A stretch of DNA of 64,000 bases from Desulfotruncus alcoholivorax DSM 16058 (GCF_000430885.1 NZ_AUMW01000012.1:1-64000), one strand, 5' to 3'; shown: positions 21,351-30,458, counted from the stretch's first letter. Notes: generated by a model from the sequence alone, not told the origin. Numbers and translations: made by a program.

Positions 21351-21730
21351 TCAGAGAATACTTTCTACATAAATAGTATTATTCCTTCACCAGACCGCAC
21401 TTTTTTATTTTTTGCATCATTGGAAATATTTATTACTTTGAAGGTCTTTATTACTTTGTGATAAGACGTACTTTTTTTGTGACAAATGTTAATAATCCAG
21501 CTGTTATTAGGAATTCAGAGTGCCTTGAGCCGGTTCTCTTATTCCTTGTAGACAAATTGTAATTTTTCTTGTGATAAGTTGTACTATTTAATATATGTTA
21601 ATCTATGCGTCAGTCTGATCATTTATCAGGAACAAGTTCTCCGCTTAAACGCCTTTTTCCTTCTAAAGAGGCCGGGTTTTAAATATATTTTTTACTTTAG
21701 ACATGCCAAATTGAAGCAATTACGCCAGCC
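21351..21730. other. AT-rich gap at the left border of the catabolic island
   Basis: No convincing coding frame on either strand. It contains only a partial repeat copy (about 21505-21548: GGAATTCAGAGTGCC, GAGCCGGTTCTCTTATTCC) and repeated TATTACTTTG phrases. The conserved core ends on one side and the accessory island starts on the other. Confidence 0.5.
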
Positions 21731-21852
21731 ATATTCAGGTATTCGGAATTTAAGGAGTCAGAATGCCCCGAGCCGGTTCTCTCATTCCGCCCCCGACTCC
21801 CAACTTCTGACTCCTGTCTTCTGTCTTCTGACTCCTGACTACTAAGTAGTTA
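21731..21852 (+). repeat. MITE-like TTCAGG element, copy C
   Basis: Starts ATATTCAGGTATTCGGAATT, core GAGCCGGTTCTCTCATTCC, then repeated TTCTGACTCCTG units and ends ACTAAGTAGTTAC. The ends are imperfect inverted repeats. The element reaches into the 3' end of the adjacent activator gene and supplies its stop codon. A degenerate partial copy lies 180 bases away. Confidence 0.75.
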
Positions 21853-23605
21853 CAGATGATGAAAAGTTACTTTTATGTTTTTTTGGCCCCGGCTTCCTCT
21901 TTGAAGCAGTGAGGTATTTTTTCATTTTGCGAACCACCGTGGACTGATTAATATTGAGGACCTCCGCCATGCGGTAAGTGTTGCCAAACGCCTTGAAGGC
22001 CTTTTCAATCAATTGCCTTTCCACTTCCTCCACGGCTTCATCCAGAGGGCAAATATCAGGAATGAAGATTTTATTGCTTTTTTCGCTTACTTTGCTGAGC
22101 ACATAGTCCGGCAGGTGGTTCGGTTTAATCTCAACCTCATCCGACGTAACCGCCAGCCTTTCTACAATGTTCTCGACTTCCCTGACGTTGCCGGGCCAGC
22201 TGTACCGGTCCAGAACCTCCCTTACCTCATCACTGAACCTTTTGGCCATGCCGTACTTTTTATTAAACAGGTCCAGGTAATAATCCAGCAGCACCTCCAC
22301 ATCCTCCCGCCTATCGCGCAGCGGCGGAATTTCCAGAGGAATGACATTCAGCCTGTAGAATAAGTCCTCCCGGAAAGAGCCTTCCTGGACCATTTTTTTA
22401 AGATCGCGATTGGTAGCGGCAACAAACCTGACATTAACATCAACCGCGGCCGTTCCGCCTACCGGAAGCACACTTTTTTGCTGGATGACGTGCAGTAATT
22501 TAACCTGCAGGTTGAGGGGCAGTTCGCCTATTTCGTCAAGAAACACCGTACCCCCGTCGCCCATTTCAATCAGGCCCTTTTTGCCCCCCTTGCGGGCCCC
22601 CGTGAAAGCCCCCGAGGCATACCCGAACAATTCAGACTCCAGCAGATTTTCCGGAATAGCCCCGCAGTTGATGGTAACAAAGGGCCCGGCACTGCGGGAA
22701 CTCATTTTATGAATTCTTGCCGCCACAACACCTTTACCCACCCCGGACTCGCCGGTGATTAAAACCGTGCTGTCAACGGCGGCAATCTTATCCGCCATTT
22801 CCAGCAGTGAAACCATTTGCGGGCTGGAAGCTATCAGGTCCCGGTGCCCGTCTTTCCGCTCGCTGTTAAGCTGCAGCATCTGTTTCCGGTAATTATCAGC
22901 CAGCCGCTCGGTATCCTTTAACATCCTGCGCAAACTGGCAAGCTCGGAAATATCCCGCGAATTTACAACCACTCTGGTAATGTTACCGTTTTCATCAAAA
23001 ACAGGATTCCCCGTCACAATCAGCTCTTTGCCGCTGCGAGTCGTCTGGGTTATGGTTACCCGCTCCCTCCTTTCGAAAACCAGCCGGGTAACCGAAGGCG
23101 AAAAATAACCCTGCTCTTCCAGCTCAATTACATTCCTGCCGATAAGCTCATTTGTATCAACGCCATAGAAGCTCTCACCGGCCTTATTAATTTTTCTGGT
23201 AATACCTTCGCCGTCAATGACGAAAATTTCATCGTATGAGGAATTGAGAATAACCTCCAGCTCATCTCTGGCTTCTTTAAGCTCCTGCATTTGCTCCTTA
23301 ACTTTCTCCAGTTCCGAGGTATCCTGTACTATGAAAATAGAACCAACCAGCCGCGCATTTTCATAAACCGGGGTGCGGCTTACAATCAGCCTCTTACGAC
23401 CGGCACTAATTTTTTCTTCTTTGCTTTCCCGGTCATTCAGCATCACATCGGTAAGCCTGGTATCGGGTATGATCTCTTTAACCGACCTGCCGATTACACT
23501 GCGCAGCCCCAGCCCTAAAAGCGCCCTGGCTGCGTCATTCAACATAGTTATTCTGCCCGAAGCATCAGCCGTAATTACCCCGTGACTGCCGGCAGTCAAA
23601 TGCAT
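21842..23605 (-). CDS. Sigma-54-dependent activator 1 (PAS-PAS-AAA+-HTH)
   Basis: A 587-residue enhancer-binding protein: two PAS domains (about 10-105 and 120-235), a sigma-54 AAA+ domain (about 265-500) with Walker A GESGVGKG, GAFTGARKGGKKG (the sigma-54 contact loop) and GGTVFLDEIGELP, and a C-terminal helix-turn-helix (NTYRMAEVLNINQSTVVRKM). ATG at 23605 is preferred to an upstream frame start: the sister activator at 43903-45630 begins at the equivalent place, and the upstream stretch holds a terminator and a strong hairpin. It lies downstream of gdhA and the small Cys-rich gene. No phosphorylatable receiver domain is present, so a small-molecule signal through PAS is likely. Confidence 0.9.
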   Translation of the reverse strand: MHLTAGSHGVITADASGRITMLNDAARALLGLGLRSVIGRSVKEIIPDTRLTDVMLNDRESKEEKISAGRKRLIVSRTPVYENARLVGSIFIVQDTSELEKVKEQMQELKEARDELEVILNSSYDEIFVIDGEGITRKINKAGESFYGVDTNELIGRNVIELEEQGYFSPSVTRLVFERRERVTITQTTRSGKELIVTGNPVFDENGNITRVVVNSRDISELASLRRMLKDTERLADNYRKQMLQLNSERKDGHRDLIASSPQMVSLLEMADKIAAVDSTVLITGESGVGKGVVAARIHKMSSRSAGPFVTINCGAIPENLLESELFGYASGAFTGARKGGKKGLIEMGDGGTVFLDEIGELPLNLQVKLLHVIQQKSVLPVGGTAAVDVNVRFVAATNRDLKKMVQEGSFREDLFYRLNVIPLEIPPLRDRREDVEVLLDYYLDLFNKKYGMAKRFSDEVREVLDRYSWPGNVREVENIVERLAVTSDEVEIKPNHLPDYVLSKVSEKSNKIFIPDICPLDEAVEEVERQLIEKAFKAFGNTYRMAEVLNINQSTVVRKMKKYLTASKRKPGPKKHKSNFSSSVTT

Positions 23606-23644
23606 CCCCACACCCCCTTCACCCCCATTATACTCCCTTTTAAC

Positions 23645-23687
23645 ATGAAAAGCGCGCTGAATCAGTTCCCTTAGCGCGCGCTTTTCA
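23645..23687. repeat. 12-bp perfect GC-rich hairpin upstream of activator 1
   Basis: TGAAAAGCGCGC (23645-23656) and GCGCGCTTTTCA (23676-23687) enclose 19 bases. On the plus strand GTACTTTTTT follows, on the minus strand a TATAAT-like hexamer lies just downstream. It may be an operator or leader hairpin of the activator gene. Confidence 0.6.
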
Positions 23688-23741
23688 GTACTTTTTTCCT
23701 TAACCCTGGCTATATATATGGCCAGTATACTTTCCAAAAGT

Positions 23742-23771
23742 AAAAAAATGGACCCGGTGTGAGCACGGGTC
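23742..23771 (-). terminator. Terminator after the small Cys-rich gene
   Basis: Minus-strand GACCCG-N9-CGGGTC followed by CATTTTTTT. It should end the gdhA transcript before activator 1. Confidence 0.75.
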
Positions 23772-23849
23772 TGTTATAGGAAGATAGCTTGTATGAGTCA
23801 AATTGTATGCCTTTGGGCACACAATAATGGTAATAAAAGAGCATTATGT

Positions 23850-24023
23850 TCAGCTGATCCTGGCGTAGCGGAATTTGTCATTTCTGTCCAGCATGCGCTT
23901 TAATTCTTTGATTTGCCTTTCCAGCTCCTCCATCTTCCGCACCATCTGGCTGGGCGCGCAGTTACCGTATTGCTCGCAATTTTTGCACGGGTCGGACGCA
24001 TATGCCATCGGGCACCTTGTCAT
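23850..24023 (-). CDS. Small Cys-rich coiled-coil protein downstream of gdhA
   Basis: A 57-residue frame starting at ATG 24023, with AGGGGAG 8 bases upstream, and ending at TGA 23850. The N-terminal half carries four cysteines (Cys4, 13, 16, 22; C-x8-C-x2-C-x5-C), enough for a zinc or Fe-S site. The second half is a charged amphipathic helix (VRKMEELERQIKELKRML) that looks like a coiled coil. It starts 33 bases after gdhA and a terminator follows, so it is probably the last gene of the gdhA transcript. I do not recognise a named family. A role as a redox or metal-responsive partner is only a guess. Confidence 0.75.
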   Translation of the reverse strand: MTRCPMAYASDPCKNCEQYGNCAPSQMVRKMEELERQIKELKRMLDRNDKFRYARIS

Positions 24024-24056
24024 TTATCATCACTCCCCTAAATTATTACTTACAAT

Positions 24057-25355
24057 TTAGGCCAACTTTATCTCACATTTGACTTGCTGATAAGCCTGGT
24101 TACCCAGCCAGCCCCTCATGTACATGGCCTGGCTGATGCGTTCGATTGCCACCATGTAGGCGGCGCCCCTCATGTCGACATCCTTGCGCTTGCGGTAGAG
24201 GCTGTATACATTATTAAACGCTTCAACCATCTTTCTCTCCAGCCTGTTGTTTACTTCTTCCTCAGACCAGTAGTAGCCGTACTGGTTCTGCACCCACTCA
24301 AAGTAGGATACGGTTACGCCGCCGGCATTGGCCAGCACATCGGGCAGCACCAGGATTTTCTTCTCCGCCAGAATGCGGTCGGCCTCGGGCGTTGTGGGAC
24401 CGTTGGCACCTTCAGCGATGATTTTGGCCTTAATTTTGGCTGCGTTTTCGCCCGTAATCTGGTTTTCCAATGCGGCCGGGACCAGTATGTCACATTCCAG
24501 AGCCAGCAGTTCATCTTTGCTGATGTCCTTGCTGCCGGGGAATCCTTTAACGCTGCCGGTGCAGGCTTTGAATTCTTCGAGAGCGGCAATGTCAAGACCA
24601 TTGGGATTATAAGCGCTGCCGGACGAATCGCTGACGGCCAGGATGCGGCAGCCGTCTTCCTGCTGGAGCAGCCTGGCAGCTATGCTGCCGACGTTGCCGA
24701 ACCCCTGCACCACCACAGTTGCTCCTTTAAGTTCAAGTCCTGTTACTTTGGCAGCCTCGCGGATAGTGAAGACACACCCGCGCGAGGTGGCCTCCACCCT
24801 GCCCAGTGAACCGCCGACAATCACCGGCTTGCCGGTAATCATACCAAACTCGTTGTGGCCGCGGTAACGGGAGAATTCATCCATCATCCAGCTCATAACC
24901 TGGCCGTTGGTTCCCACGTCGGGGGCCGGTATGTCAAGCTCGGCGCCGAGAACGGGGGCAATCGCCCTGATATAACCCCGGCTCAGCCGCTCCAGTTCCC
25001 CCGGCGACAGTTCTTTATGGTTGACAATAATCCCGCCCTTGCCGCCGCCATAGGGGACGTTCAGTACGGCGCATTTGAGAGTCATCCAGGTTGAAAGCGC
25101 CTTGACCTCATCCAGGTTTACATCCTGGTGGAACCTGATACCGCCCTTATATGGGCCCAGAGCGTTGTTATGCTGAGACCGGTAACCGGTAAAAACCCTT
25201 ATCTCGCCGTCATCCATTTGGACCGGAATGTTCACAGTAAGAACCCGCTGTGGCTCACTCAGTATATTGTATACCGATTTGTTTAAATTTAATTTCTTGA
25301 CGGAGGTATCAATTAAATCCTTTACAATTTCAAAACTGTTGATTTCCTGGGTCAT
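24057..25355 (-). CDS. gdhA: Glutamate dehydrogenase (Glu/Leu/Phe/Val family)
   Basis: A 432-residue GDH. The substrate-binding part has GYRSQHNNALGPYKGGIRFH and the catalytic segment CAVLNVPYGGGKGGI with PAPDVGTNGQVMSWM; the C-terminal half has the dinucleotide-binding VVVQGFGNVGSIAARLL. It converts glutamate to 2-oxoglutarate and ammonia. In this setting it would recycle the glutamate formed by the two aminotransferases. A close match to a sigma-54 promoter lies at 25406-25421, so it belongs to the same regulon. Confidence 0.95.
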   Translation of the reverse strand: MTQEINSFEIVKDLIDTSVKKLNLNKSVYNILSEPQRVLTVNIPVQMDDGEIRVFTGYRSQHNNALGPYKGGIRFHQDVNLDEVKALSTWMTLKCAVLNVPYGGGKGGIIVNHKELSPGELERLSRGYIRAIAPVLGAELDIPAPDVGTNGQVMSWMMDEFSRYRGHNEFGMITGKPVIVGGSLGRVEATSRGCVFTIREAAKVTGLELKGATVVVQGFGNVGSIAARLLQQEDGCRILAVSDSSGSAYNPNGLDIAALEEFKACTGSVKGFPGSKDISKDELLALECDILVPAALENQITGENAAKIKAKIIAEGANGPTTPEADRILAEKKILVLPDVLANAGGVTVSYFEWVQNQYGYYWSEEEVNNRLERKMVEAFNNVYSLYRKRKDVDMRGAAYMVAIERISQAMYMRGWLGNQAYQQVKCEIKLA

Positions 25356-25405
25356 GATAACCCCTCCCTAATTTTGCATTTGACTTTCATTTAACTTTAA
25401 TAACT

Positions 25406-25421
25406 AGCAAAGGCAATGCCA
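25406..25421 (-). promoter_or_regulatory. Sigma-54 (-24/-12) promoter of gdhA
   Basis: TGGCAT-N5-TTGCT on the minus strand, with the invariant GG and GC at the right distance. Transcription would start near 25394, leaving a leader of about 40 bases. Confidence 0.8.
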
Positions 25422-25479
25422 GAATGCGCAATATTTACAATGCTGCCATTAGGGGATAATTGATTAATCGCCTCACTTA

Positions 25480-25527
25480 ATAATGCAAACATGCATTATC
25501 TGCTTTTTGAGGTCCACTTGTATACAA
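25480..25527. promoter_or_regulatory. Candidate activator-binding palindromes upstream of gdhA
   Basis: ATAATGCA-N4-TGCATTAT (25480-25499) and TTGTATACAA (25518-25527) lie about 60-120 bases upstream of the sigma-54 promoter, the usual range for enhancer sites. Similar sequences precede the promoter at 47225. Between here and the repeat near 25850 the AT-rich gap holds nothing else I can name. Confidence 0.4.
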
Positions 25528-25851
25528 TACACAGCCAGCAATCCGGCAAGTCTTACACAATTGATGCTGAAACAAATTAATTTGATTTTGCTTTGCATTA
25601 ATATCTTTGGGACGGAATTTTTTCAATAATTTTTTCAAGAAAAATTTTTTGCAAATTTAATGCTAGGTGATAAAACAGTAAACAGCTATATATAAACACT
25701 CCAAAACGCATTAATTTTGTCTTTAATTTGAAACACCTGTTTCATCTTTGAAATTATTTAATCACTTGTGAGACAGTTTTATCGAAAAAAACAGGATTCC
25801 AATATGGCAATCAAGAATATTATATTTAAAGCTCCGGCTTTAAATATGGAT

Positions 25852-25990
25852 TACCACGTCGTTTCACTCCTCGCAATGCCTGACTGCTTAATATTGTCTT
25901 TTTGCCACTTGAACTACTATATGTAGAAGGAATTCCGGTCCGGATACAAGGAACTGTAATTGCGAGCGCAGCGAAGCAATCTCAAATGAG
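25852..25990. repeat. REP-like element (GCGAGCGCAGCGAAGC family), copy 1
   Basis: An arm at 25852-25880 (CGTCGTTTCACTCCTCGCAATG) and an inverted arm at 25957-25983 (ATTGCGAGCGCAGCGAAGCAAT) flank about 80 bases. Confidence 0.65.
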
Positions 25991-26022
25991 AGGGATGCAG
26001 ACCCATGTCTCTTCTGAGGAAA

Positions 26023-26078
26023 GGGGACACACCTCCAAATAAGGAAAGGGGACACACCTCCTTCGGAGGAATGTCCCC
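26023..26078. repeat. GGGGACACACCTCC element ahead of activator 2
   Basis: Two direct copies of GGGGACACACCTCC (26023-26036, 26048-26061); the second pairs with GGAGGAATGTCCCC (26065-26078) as a tight hairpin. The same sequence appears at 47489-47541. It lies where an N-terminal extension of activator 2 would otherwise be read, so the start was placed downstream. Confidence 0.65.
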
Positions 26079-26100
26079 AACATATGAATGTTCCCGATTA

Positions 26101-27876
26101 ATGTCAATATCGGATACCGCACAGCAGGTGGCCGAAGCCATTTCCGCCGTACTGGACGTTGAAACCGAAATTTTGGACAATCAATATAACATCGTGGCCG
26201 GAACGGGAAAGTATAGAGACCTGGTCGGTACCAAGGATGAGGAAGCCTGGCATACAGATGAGGATTTTATCTACACCAGGGTATTGAAAACCGGTAATCC
26301 AATTATTATTGAAGACCCGGAAGCCGACTTTTACGGCCCCATTCTAATGGGGGAAATGGGGGAGATTTGCTGCCCGATTAAGTTGCATGGACAGGTAATC
26401 GGTGTAATGTCCCTGGTTGCATTTGATGAAAAGCAAAAAAACCAGCTGATGGATAAAAAAGACCAGTTGCTGAATTTTCTCACCCGCATGGCTTTTTTGC
26501 TGGCTTCCAGGGTGTCGGAAGTTGAAGCCTACAACCGGCTGAAGATTACTTCCAACAAATTAAACGTTATTATTGAGACCATAAACCAGGGTATTATTTC
26601 AATCAGCAAGGATAATCTAATCATTCACTGCAACAAATATGCCGAGTCGATTATTGGTATTCCAGGCAAGCATCTGCTGGGCCGGCACATAGAAGAAATC
26701 TGGCCCAATTCCCCGGTGGTAAATGTTGCCAAAACGGGAATCGGCTACCGGGAGAAGGAGGAGCTTTATGGCGCACCCCCCAACCAGATGCATCTTCTTG
26801 TAACCGCCACTCCCATTTGGTTGGAGGACAATCCAATGGGAGCGGTTATATCGTTCAGGAATATGTCTGACGCCAGGCAGCTGGCCTATGACCTGACGGA
26901 CAATAAAATAGCCTTGGAACTGGACCACATCAAGGGCAACAGCAGGAAAATCATTGAGGTAAAATACCAGGCGCTGCGGGTGGCCAAGGGCGCTTCAACT
27001 ATTTTAATCACCGGCGAAAGCGGAACGGGCAAGGAACTATTCGCCCGGGCCATTCACTACGCCAGCCCCAGGCGCAATAAACCGCTGGTCATAGTCAACT
27101 GCGGCGCCATTCCGGAAACTTTGTTGGAAAGCGAATTGTTTGGCTACGAGGAGGGAGCCTTTACAGGCGCCCGCAAGGGAGGTCGCCCCGGAAAATTTGA
27201 GCTGGCCAACGAAGGCACGATATTTTTGGATGAAATTGGGGACCTTCCGCTGCATCTGCAGGTTAAGCTGCTGCACGCCATCCAGCGGCGCCAGGTGGAA
27301 AGAGTGGGGGGAAATCACCCGATTCCCGTGGATGTAAGAATTGTGGCCGCCACCAACAGGGATCTGGAAGCAATGTGCAAAACAGGCGAATTCAGAGAGG
27401 ACTTATTCTACAGGCTCAACGTGATTCCTTTATATATCCCCCCGCTGCGCAACAGGAAAGAAGATATTGCCATACTAATGGATTATTTTCTGGACAAATA
27501 TCGCAGCCTGCTGGGCAAGAATATTGACGATTTCAGCGAAAATGTGCGCCAGGCCTTTATCCAGTACGACTGGCCCGGCAATGTCCGGGAACTGGAAAAC
27601 GCCGTGGAATACGCGGTGAACATGGAACCGGGTAAAATTATCACCCTGGACAGCATACCCAAAAGGGTAAGCGGGCACTGGCTGAACAGCGGCAATACAG
27701 TTCCAATCGAAACAAATTATAGAAATGACCTGGGTAATATGGAAAAAGACTTACTGGCCAAGAAAATTATGGAGCTTTCCAGCCATAATTACAGCAAAAA
27801 GGAAATTGCAACCGCGCTGGGCATCAGCAGAGCCACTTTATACAGGAAGATTAAACAATACGGCATCAAGATGTAG
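26101..27876 (+). CDS. Sigma-54-dependent activator 2 (GAF/PAS-AAA+-HTH)
   Basis: A protein of about 591 residues: a GAF-like sensor (about 1-150, with IGVMSLVAFDEKQ), a PAS domain (about 155-270), the sigma-54 AAA+ domain with GESGTGKE, GAFTGARKGGRPG and GTIFLDEIGDLP, and a C-terminal helix-turn-helix (YSKKEIATALGISRATLYRKI). The ATG at 26101 is chosen because everything upstream is repeat DNA; no strong ribosome site is visible, so the start is uncertain. It is divergent from gdhA, which has a sigma-54 promoter, making gdhA the simplest target. Confidence 0.88.
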   Translation: MSISDTAQQVAEAISAVLDVETEILDNQYNIVAGTGKYRDLVGTKDEEAWHTDEDFIYTRVLKTGNPIIIEDPEADFYGPILMGEMGEICCPIKLHGQVIGVMSLVAFDEKQKNQLMDKKDQLLNFLTRMAFLLASRVSEVEAYNRLKITSNKLNVIIETINQGIISISKDNLIIHCNKYAESIIGIPGKHLLGRHIEEIWPNSPVVNVAKTGIGYREKEELYGAPPNQMHLLVTATPIWLEDNPMGAVISFRNMSDARQLAYDLTDNKIALELDHIKGNSRKIIEVKYQALRVAKGASTILITGESGTGKELFARAIHYASPRRNKPLVIVNCGAIPETLLESELFGYEEGAFTGARKGGRPGKFELANEGTIFLDEIGDLPLHLQVKLLHAIQRRQVERVGGNHPIPVDVRIVAATNRDLEAMCKTGEFREDLFYRLNVIPLYIPPLRNRKEDIAILMDYFLDKYRSLLGKNIDDFSENVRQAFIQYDWPGNVRELENAVEYAVNMEPGKIITLDSIPKRVSGHWLNSGNTVPIETNYRNDLGNMEKDLLAKKIMELSSHNYSKKEIATALGISRATLYRKIKQYGIKM

Positions 27877-27892
27877 CGCAATTTCCCTTACT

Positions 27893-27972
27893 GTTATTGC
27901 GAGCGCAGCGAAGCAATCTCAATGGCGAAACAATTCAGTGAGATTGCTTCGTCGCTTCACTCCCCGCAATGA
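27893..27972. repeat. REP-like element, copy 2
   Basis: Complete copy with both arms: ATTGCGAGCGCAGCGAAGCA at the left, AGATTGCTTCGTCGCTTCAC and CCCGCAATGACA at the right. It lies between the convergent stops of activator 2 and the amidohydrolase gene and could fold as a shared 3' hairpin. Confidence 0.75.
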
Positions 27973-27991
27973 CACGCGGGAGCCAGTTCCA

Positions 27992-29374
27992 CTAAACCCA
28001 GTTCCACACTTGGCAGGCTGGCCTGATGACGCGGCCGGGAAGGGCGTCTTCGAGGACTTGTCCTTTTTCCACCACCGGCTGGCCATTGACCAAAACGTGT
28101 TCTATGCCTTCGGGGGGCGCGTCCGGGATGCCAAAGCCGGGGTAATCCGCCCTGTCGGCAATCCGGTCCAGGTTGAGAATCACCAGGTCGGCATCGGCGC
28201 CCACTTTCAGCCGTCCCTTGCTGCCCAAACCGAGCCGCTCGGCCGGCAGCAGGGTGCACCTGCGCACCGCCTCAACCAGCGTCAGCCTGCCCTGCTCCCT
28301 GACCATCTTTTGAAAAAAGCGCGGGTAGGTCCCGGCGTCCTGCGGGTGTCCGGTGCCCGGTTCGGGGGAACCCACCGCCCCGTCTGTGCTAACCATCATG
28401 TAGCCGGGCATCAATGCTTCATATACTTCGGACTCCCTGCAGGCAAAAGCCACCACCACATCGTCCTTGTGGTTCGCCCTCAATTCGCGATACATTTCTT
28501 CAGTGCAGCGCCTGCCGGCGTATTTGCCGGTGGCAACAAATAAATCGTGGTAAGTGCAGCCCCACTTTTCCAGGCAGCCTTCATCATACACCGGCGAGCC
28601 GATAAAGGTGGCAAAGGCGTGGTACATGCCGCTGTCCGCCGCCACATCCAGGCCCGAGGCCACAGCATGGTCAAGCACTTCCAGCGCCTCGGTCATCATA
28701 CCCATCCCCACCTGATATACCAGGTGGGACACCTGCACCGTCGCCCCGGTCAATTCGTTTATCCGCACCACTTCCTTGATCGCGCCGATGCCCGCCCAGG
28801 AATCGGTGCGGGTATGAACCGCCACCAGTTTGCCATATTTGGCGGCAATCCGGCTCAGCACCAGCACTTCTTCATCAGAGGAACCCGGGGCGTATTCGAG
28901 GCCGAAGGACAGCCCTATCGCTCCCTGCTGAAAGGCCGTTTCCAGCAATTCGGCCATTTGCCGGACCTGTTCCCTGGTGGCCGGGGAATAGGGATCTTCA
29001 GCCCCCACCTTTTCCCTGAGGGTAAAGGAATGCCCGATCATCATGGCCTGGTTGATGGGGAACCCTTCCGCTTCGTATCTGTCAAAGAAACCGGCAAGGT
29101 CCAGGGGGCCGAAGCCGCAGTTGCCGCCCACGGTAGTGGTTATCCCCTGCCTGGCCATACACCGGGCGGAATAATGATATCCGTCCACGTGGGCGTGGAT
29201 GTCGACAAAGCCCGGGCAGACCACGGACAGCCCCGCGTCAATTGTCTTTTTACCATCAATTTCGTCCCTGGCAATGGCGGCAATTTTTCCACCGCTGACG
29301 CCCAGGTGACCTACAGTTACGCGGCCTCTCTCCGGGTCTACCAGCGTCCCGTTTTTAATTACCAAATCAAACAC
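27992..29374 (-). CDS. D-aminoacylase-family amidohydrolase
   Basis: A protein of about 460 residues of the amidohydrolase superfamily. Metal ligands of N-acyl-D-amino-acid deacylases are recognisable: HAHVD after PGFVDI, the bridging cysteine in GGNCGFG, His in VAVHTRTDS and VSHLVYQ, and the catalytic Asp in VSTDGAVG. The true substrate is not fixed; an N-acyl or N-carbamoyl amino compound is likely. GTG at 29374 (AGAGG 8 bases upstream) is preferred to TTG 29380. It is the last gene after two nitrilase-fold amidases and the PuuP-like permease, which suggests hydrolysis of an imported or derived amide. Confidence 0.85.
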   Translation of the reverse strand: MFDLVIKNGTLVDPERGRVTVGHLGVSGGKIAAIARDEIDGKKTIDAGLSVVCPGFVDIHAHVDGYHYSARCMARQGITTTVGGNCGFGPLDLAGFFDRYEAEGFPINQAMMIGHSFTLREKVGAEDPYSPATREQVRQMAELLETAFQQGAIGLSFGLEYAPGSSDEEVLVLSRIAAKYGKLVAVHTRTDSWAGIGAIKEVVRINELTGATVQVSHLVYQVGMGMMTEALEVLDHAVASGLDVAADSGMYHAFATFIGSPVYDEGCLEKWGCTYHDLFVATGKYAGRRCTEEMYRELRANHKDDVVVAFACRESEVYEALMPGYMMVSTDGAVGSPEPGTGHPQDAGTYPRFFQKMVREQGRLTLVEAVRRCTLLPAERLGLGSKGRLKVGADADLVILNLDRIADRADYPGFGIPDAPPEGIEHVLVNGQPVVEKGQVLEDALPGRVIRPACQVWNWV

Positions 29375-29403
29375 CTGCAAAACCTCTTTTCAAGGTGTGT
29401 TTA

Positions 29404-29436
29404 GGGGCCAGCCCCCTGCAGGGGGGTCTGACCCCA
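29404..29436. repeat. GGGGCCAGCCCC-type palindromic repeat
   Basis: GGGGCCAGCCCCCTGCAGGGG and GGTCTGACCCC form overlapping palindromes in the gap upstream of the amidohydrolase gene. Function unknown. Confidence 0.45.
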
Positions 29437-29480
29437 TCATAATAACCGTATAATACCAATATTATAATATTACTCAAGTC

Positions 29481-30329
29481 TTACTCAATGATTAATTTGG
29501 CTAACTCGCCGTAGGTTTCCGGGCGCCGGTCGCGATAAAACTGGAGCAAGTTGCGGAATTCTTCAATTTGCTTGAGGTTTATCTCGGCTGCCACAATTTC
29601 GTCACCGTCGCCACCCCTGGCCAGCACCTCTCCAAAGGGGTTGCTGATGAAGCTGCCGCCGTAAAAGCTCATTTCGTCCTCCACGCCAACCCTGTTTATC
29701 GCCCCGATGAAGAGACCGTTAGTAATGCCGTGGGATTTAATTACGGTTTCCCAGGCTTCCTGGGAGCTGTATTCGGGCCGGTCGGGCTCGCTGCCGATGG
29801 CGGAAGGGTAGAAAATAATCTCAGCGCCTTTTAGCCCCAGGATCCTGGCCACTTCTGGAAACCATTCATCCCAGCAAATCCCTACGCCGACAGTGGCGTA
29901 CGCCGTTTTAAACACCGGGTAGCCCAAATCACCAGGGGTAAAGTAGAATTTTTCCAGGTATTGCGGGCCTTCGGGAATGTGAATTTTTCTAAATTTGCCG
30001 GCTATACTCCCATCGGCGTCAATCACTACGGCTGTGTTGAAATAAACCCCGGGTCTGGCATACTCATATACCGGAACAACCATGACCACTTTTTTATCCG
30101 CCGCGATTTGGCGCATTATTTCTACGGATTCGTCAGTCAGGGGACGGGCCAATTCGTAATGTTTCACGTTAACTGTTTGTGGAAAGTAACGGCTGGGGTA
30201 AAGCTCCTGCAGGCTGATAATATTGGCGCCGCCCGCAGCCGCTTCTTGCACCATGTAGACTGTTTTTTCTATATTCGCCTTAATATCCTTTCCGCAGGAC
30301 ATCTGAATCAAAGCTATTTTTACATTCAT
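29481..30329 (-). CDS. Nitrilase-superfamily amidase, N-carbamoylputrescine-amidase-like
   Basis: A 282-residue C-N hydrolase with the triad Glu42 (SLQELYPS), Lys115 (RKIHIP) and Cys152 (GICWDEWFPEVAR). The phrase CWDEWFPE followed by GAEIIFYPSAIGSEP is characteristic of N-carbamoylputrescine amidase (AguB), which releases putrescine from carbamoylputrescine; beta-ureidopropionase is the main alternative. No agmatine deiminase gene is in the window to supply its AguB substrate. ATG 30329 (GGGGGTG upstream) fits the family length better than earlier starts. It follows the PuuP-like permease gene and is probably in the same operon. Confidence 0.82.
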   Translation of the reverse strand: MNVKIALIQMSCGKDIKANIEKTVYMVQEAAAGGANIISLQELYPSRYFPQTVNVKHYELARPLTDESVEIMRQIAADKKVVMVVPVYEYARPGVYFNTAVVIDADGSIAGKFRKIHIPEGPQYLEKFYFTPGDLGYPVFKTAYATVGVGICWDEWFPEVARILGLKGAEIIFYPSAIGSEPDRPEYSSQEAWETVIKSHGITNGLFIGAINRVGVEDEMSFYGGSFISNPFGEVLARGGDGDEIVAAEINLKQIEEFRNLLQFYRDRRPETYGELAKLIIE

Positions 30330-30458
30330 GTTGTCACCCCCGTATACTGATGGCAGGATCATCAACCGTGACATATGGAAATCATCCAATTATTCAGATC
30401 AAGTTATGTTTGAAAACACACCGGTGCTGATCAGTCCCGGTCCCAATAGGCCCAAATA

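Noticed and set aside
26005-26100. N-terminal extension of activator 2 beginning at 26005
   Set aside because: These codons translate repeat DNA (GGGGACACACCTCC copies) and have no family similarity; the start was set to 26101.
28547-29404. 285-codon plus-strand frame opposite the amidohydrolase gene
   Set aside because: Shadow frame; the minus-strand protein has all metal-binding motifs.
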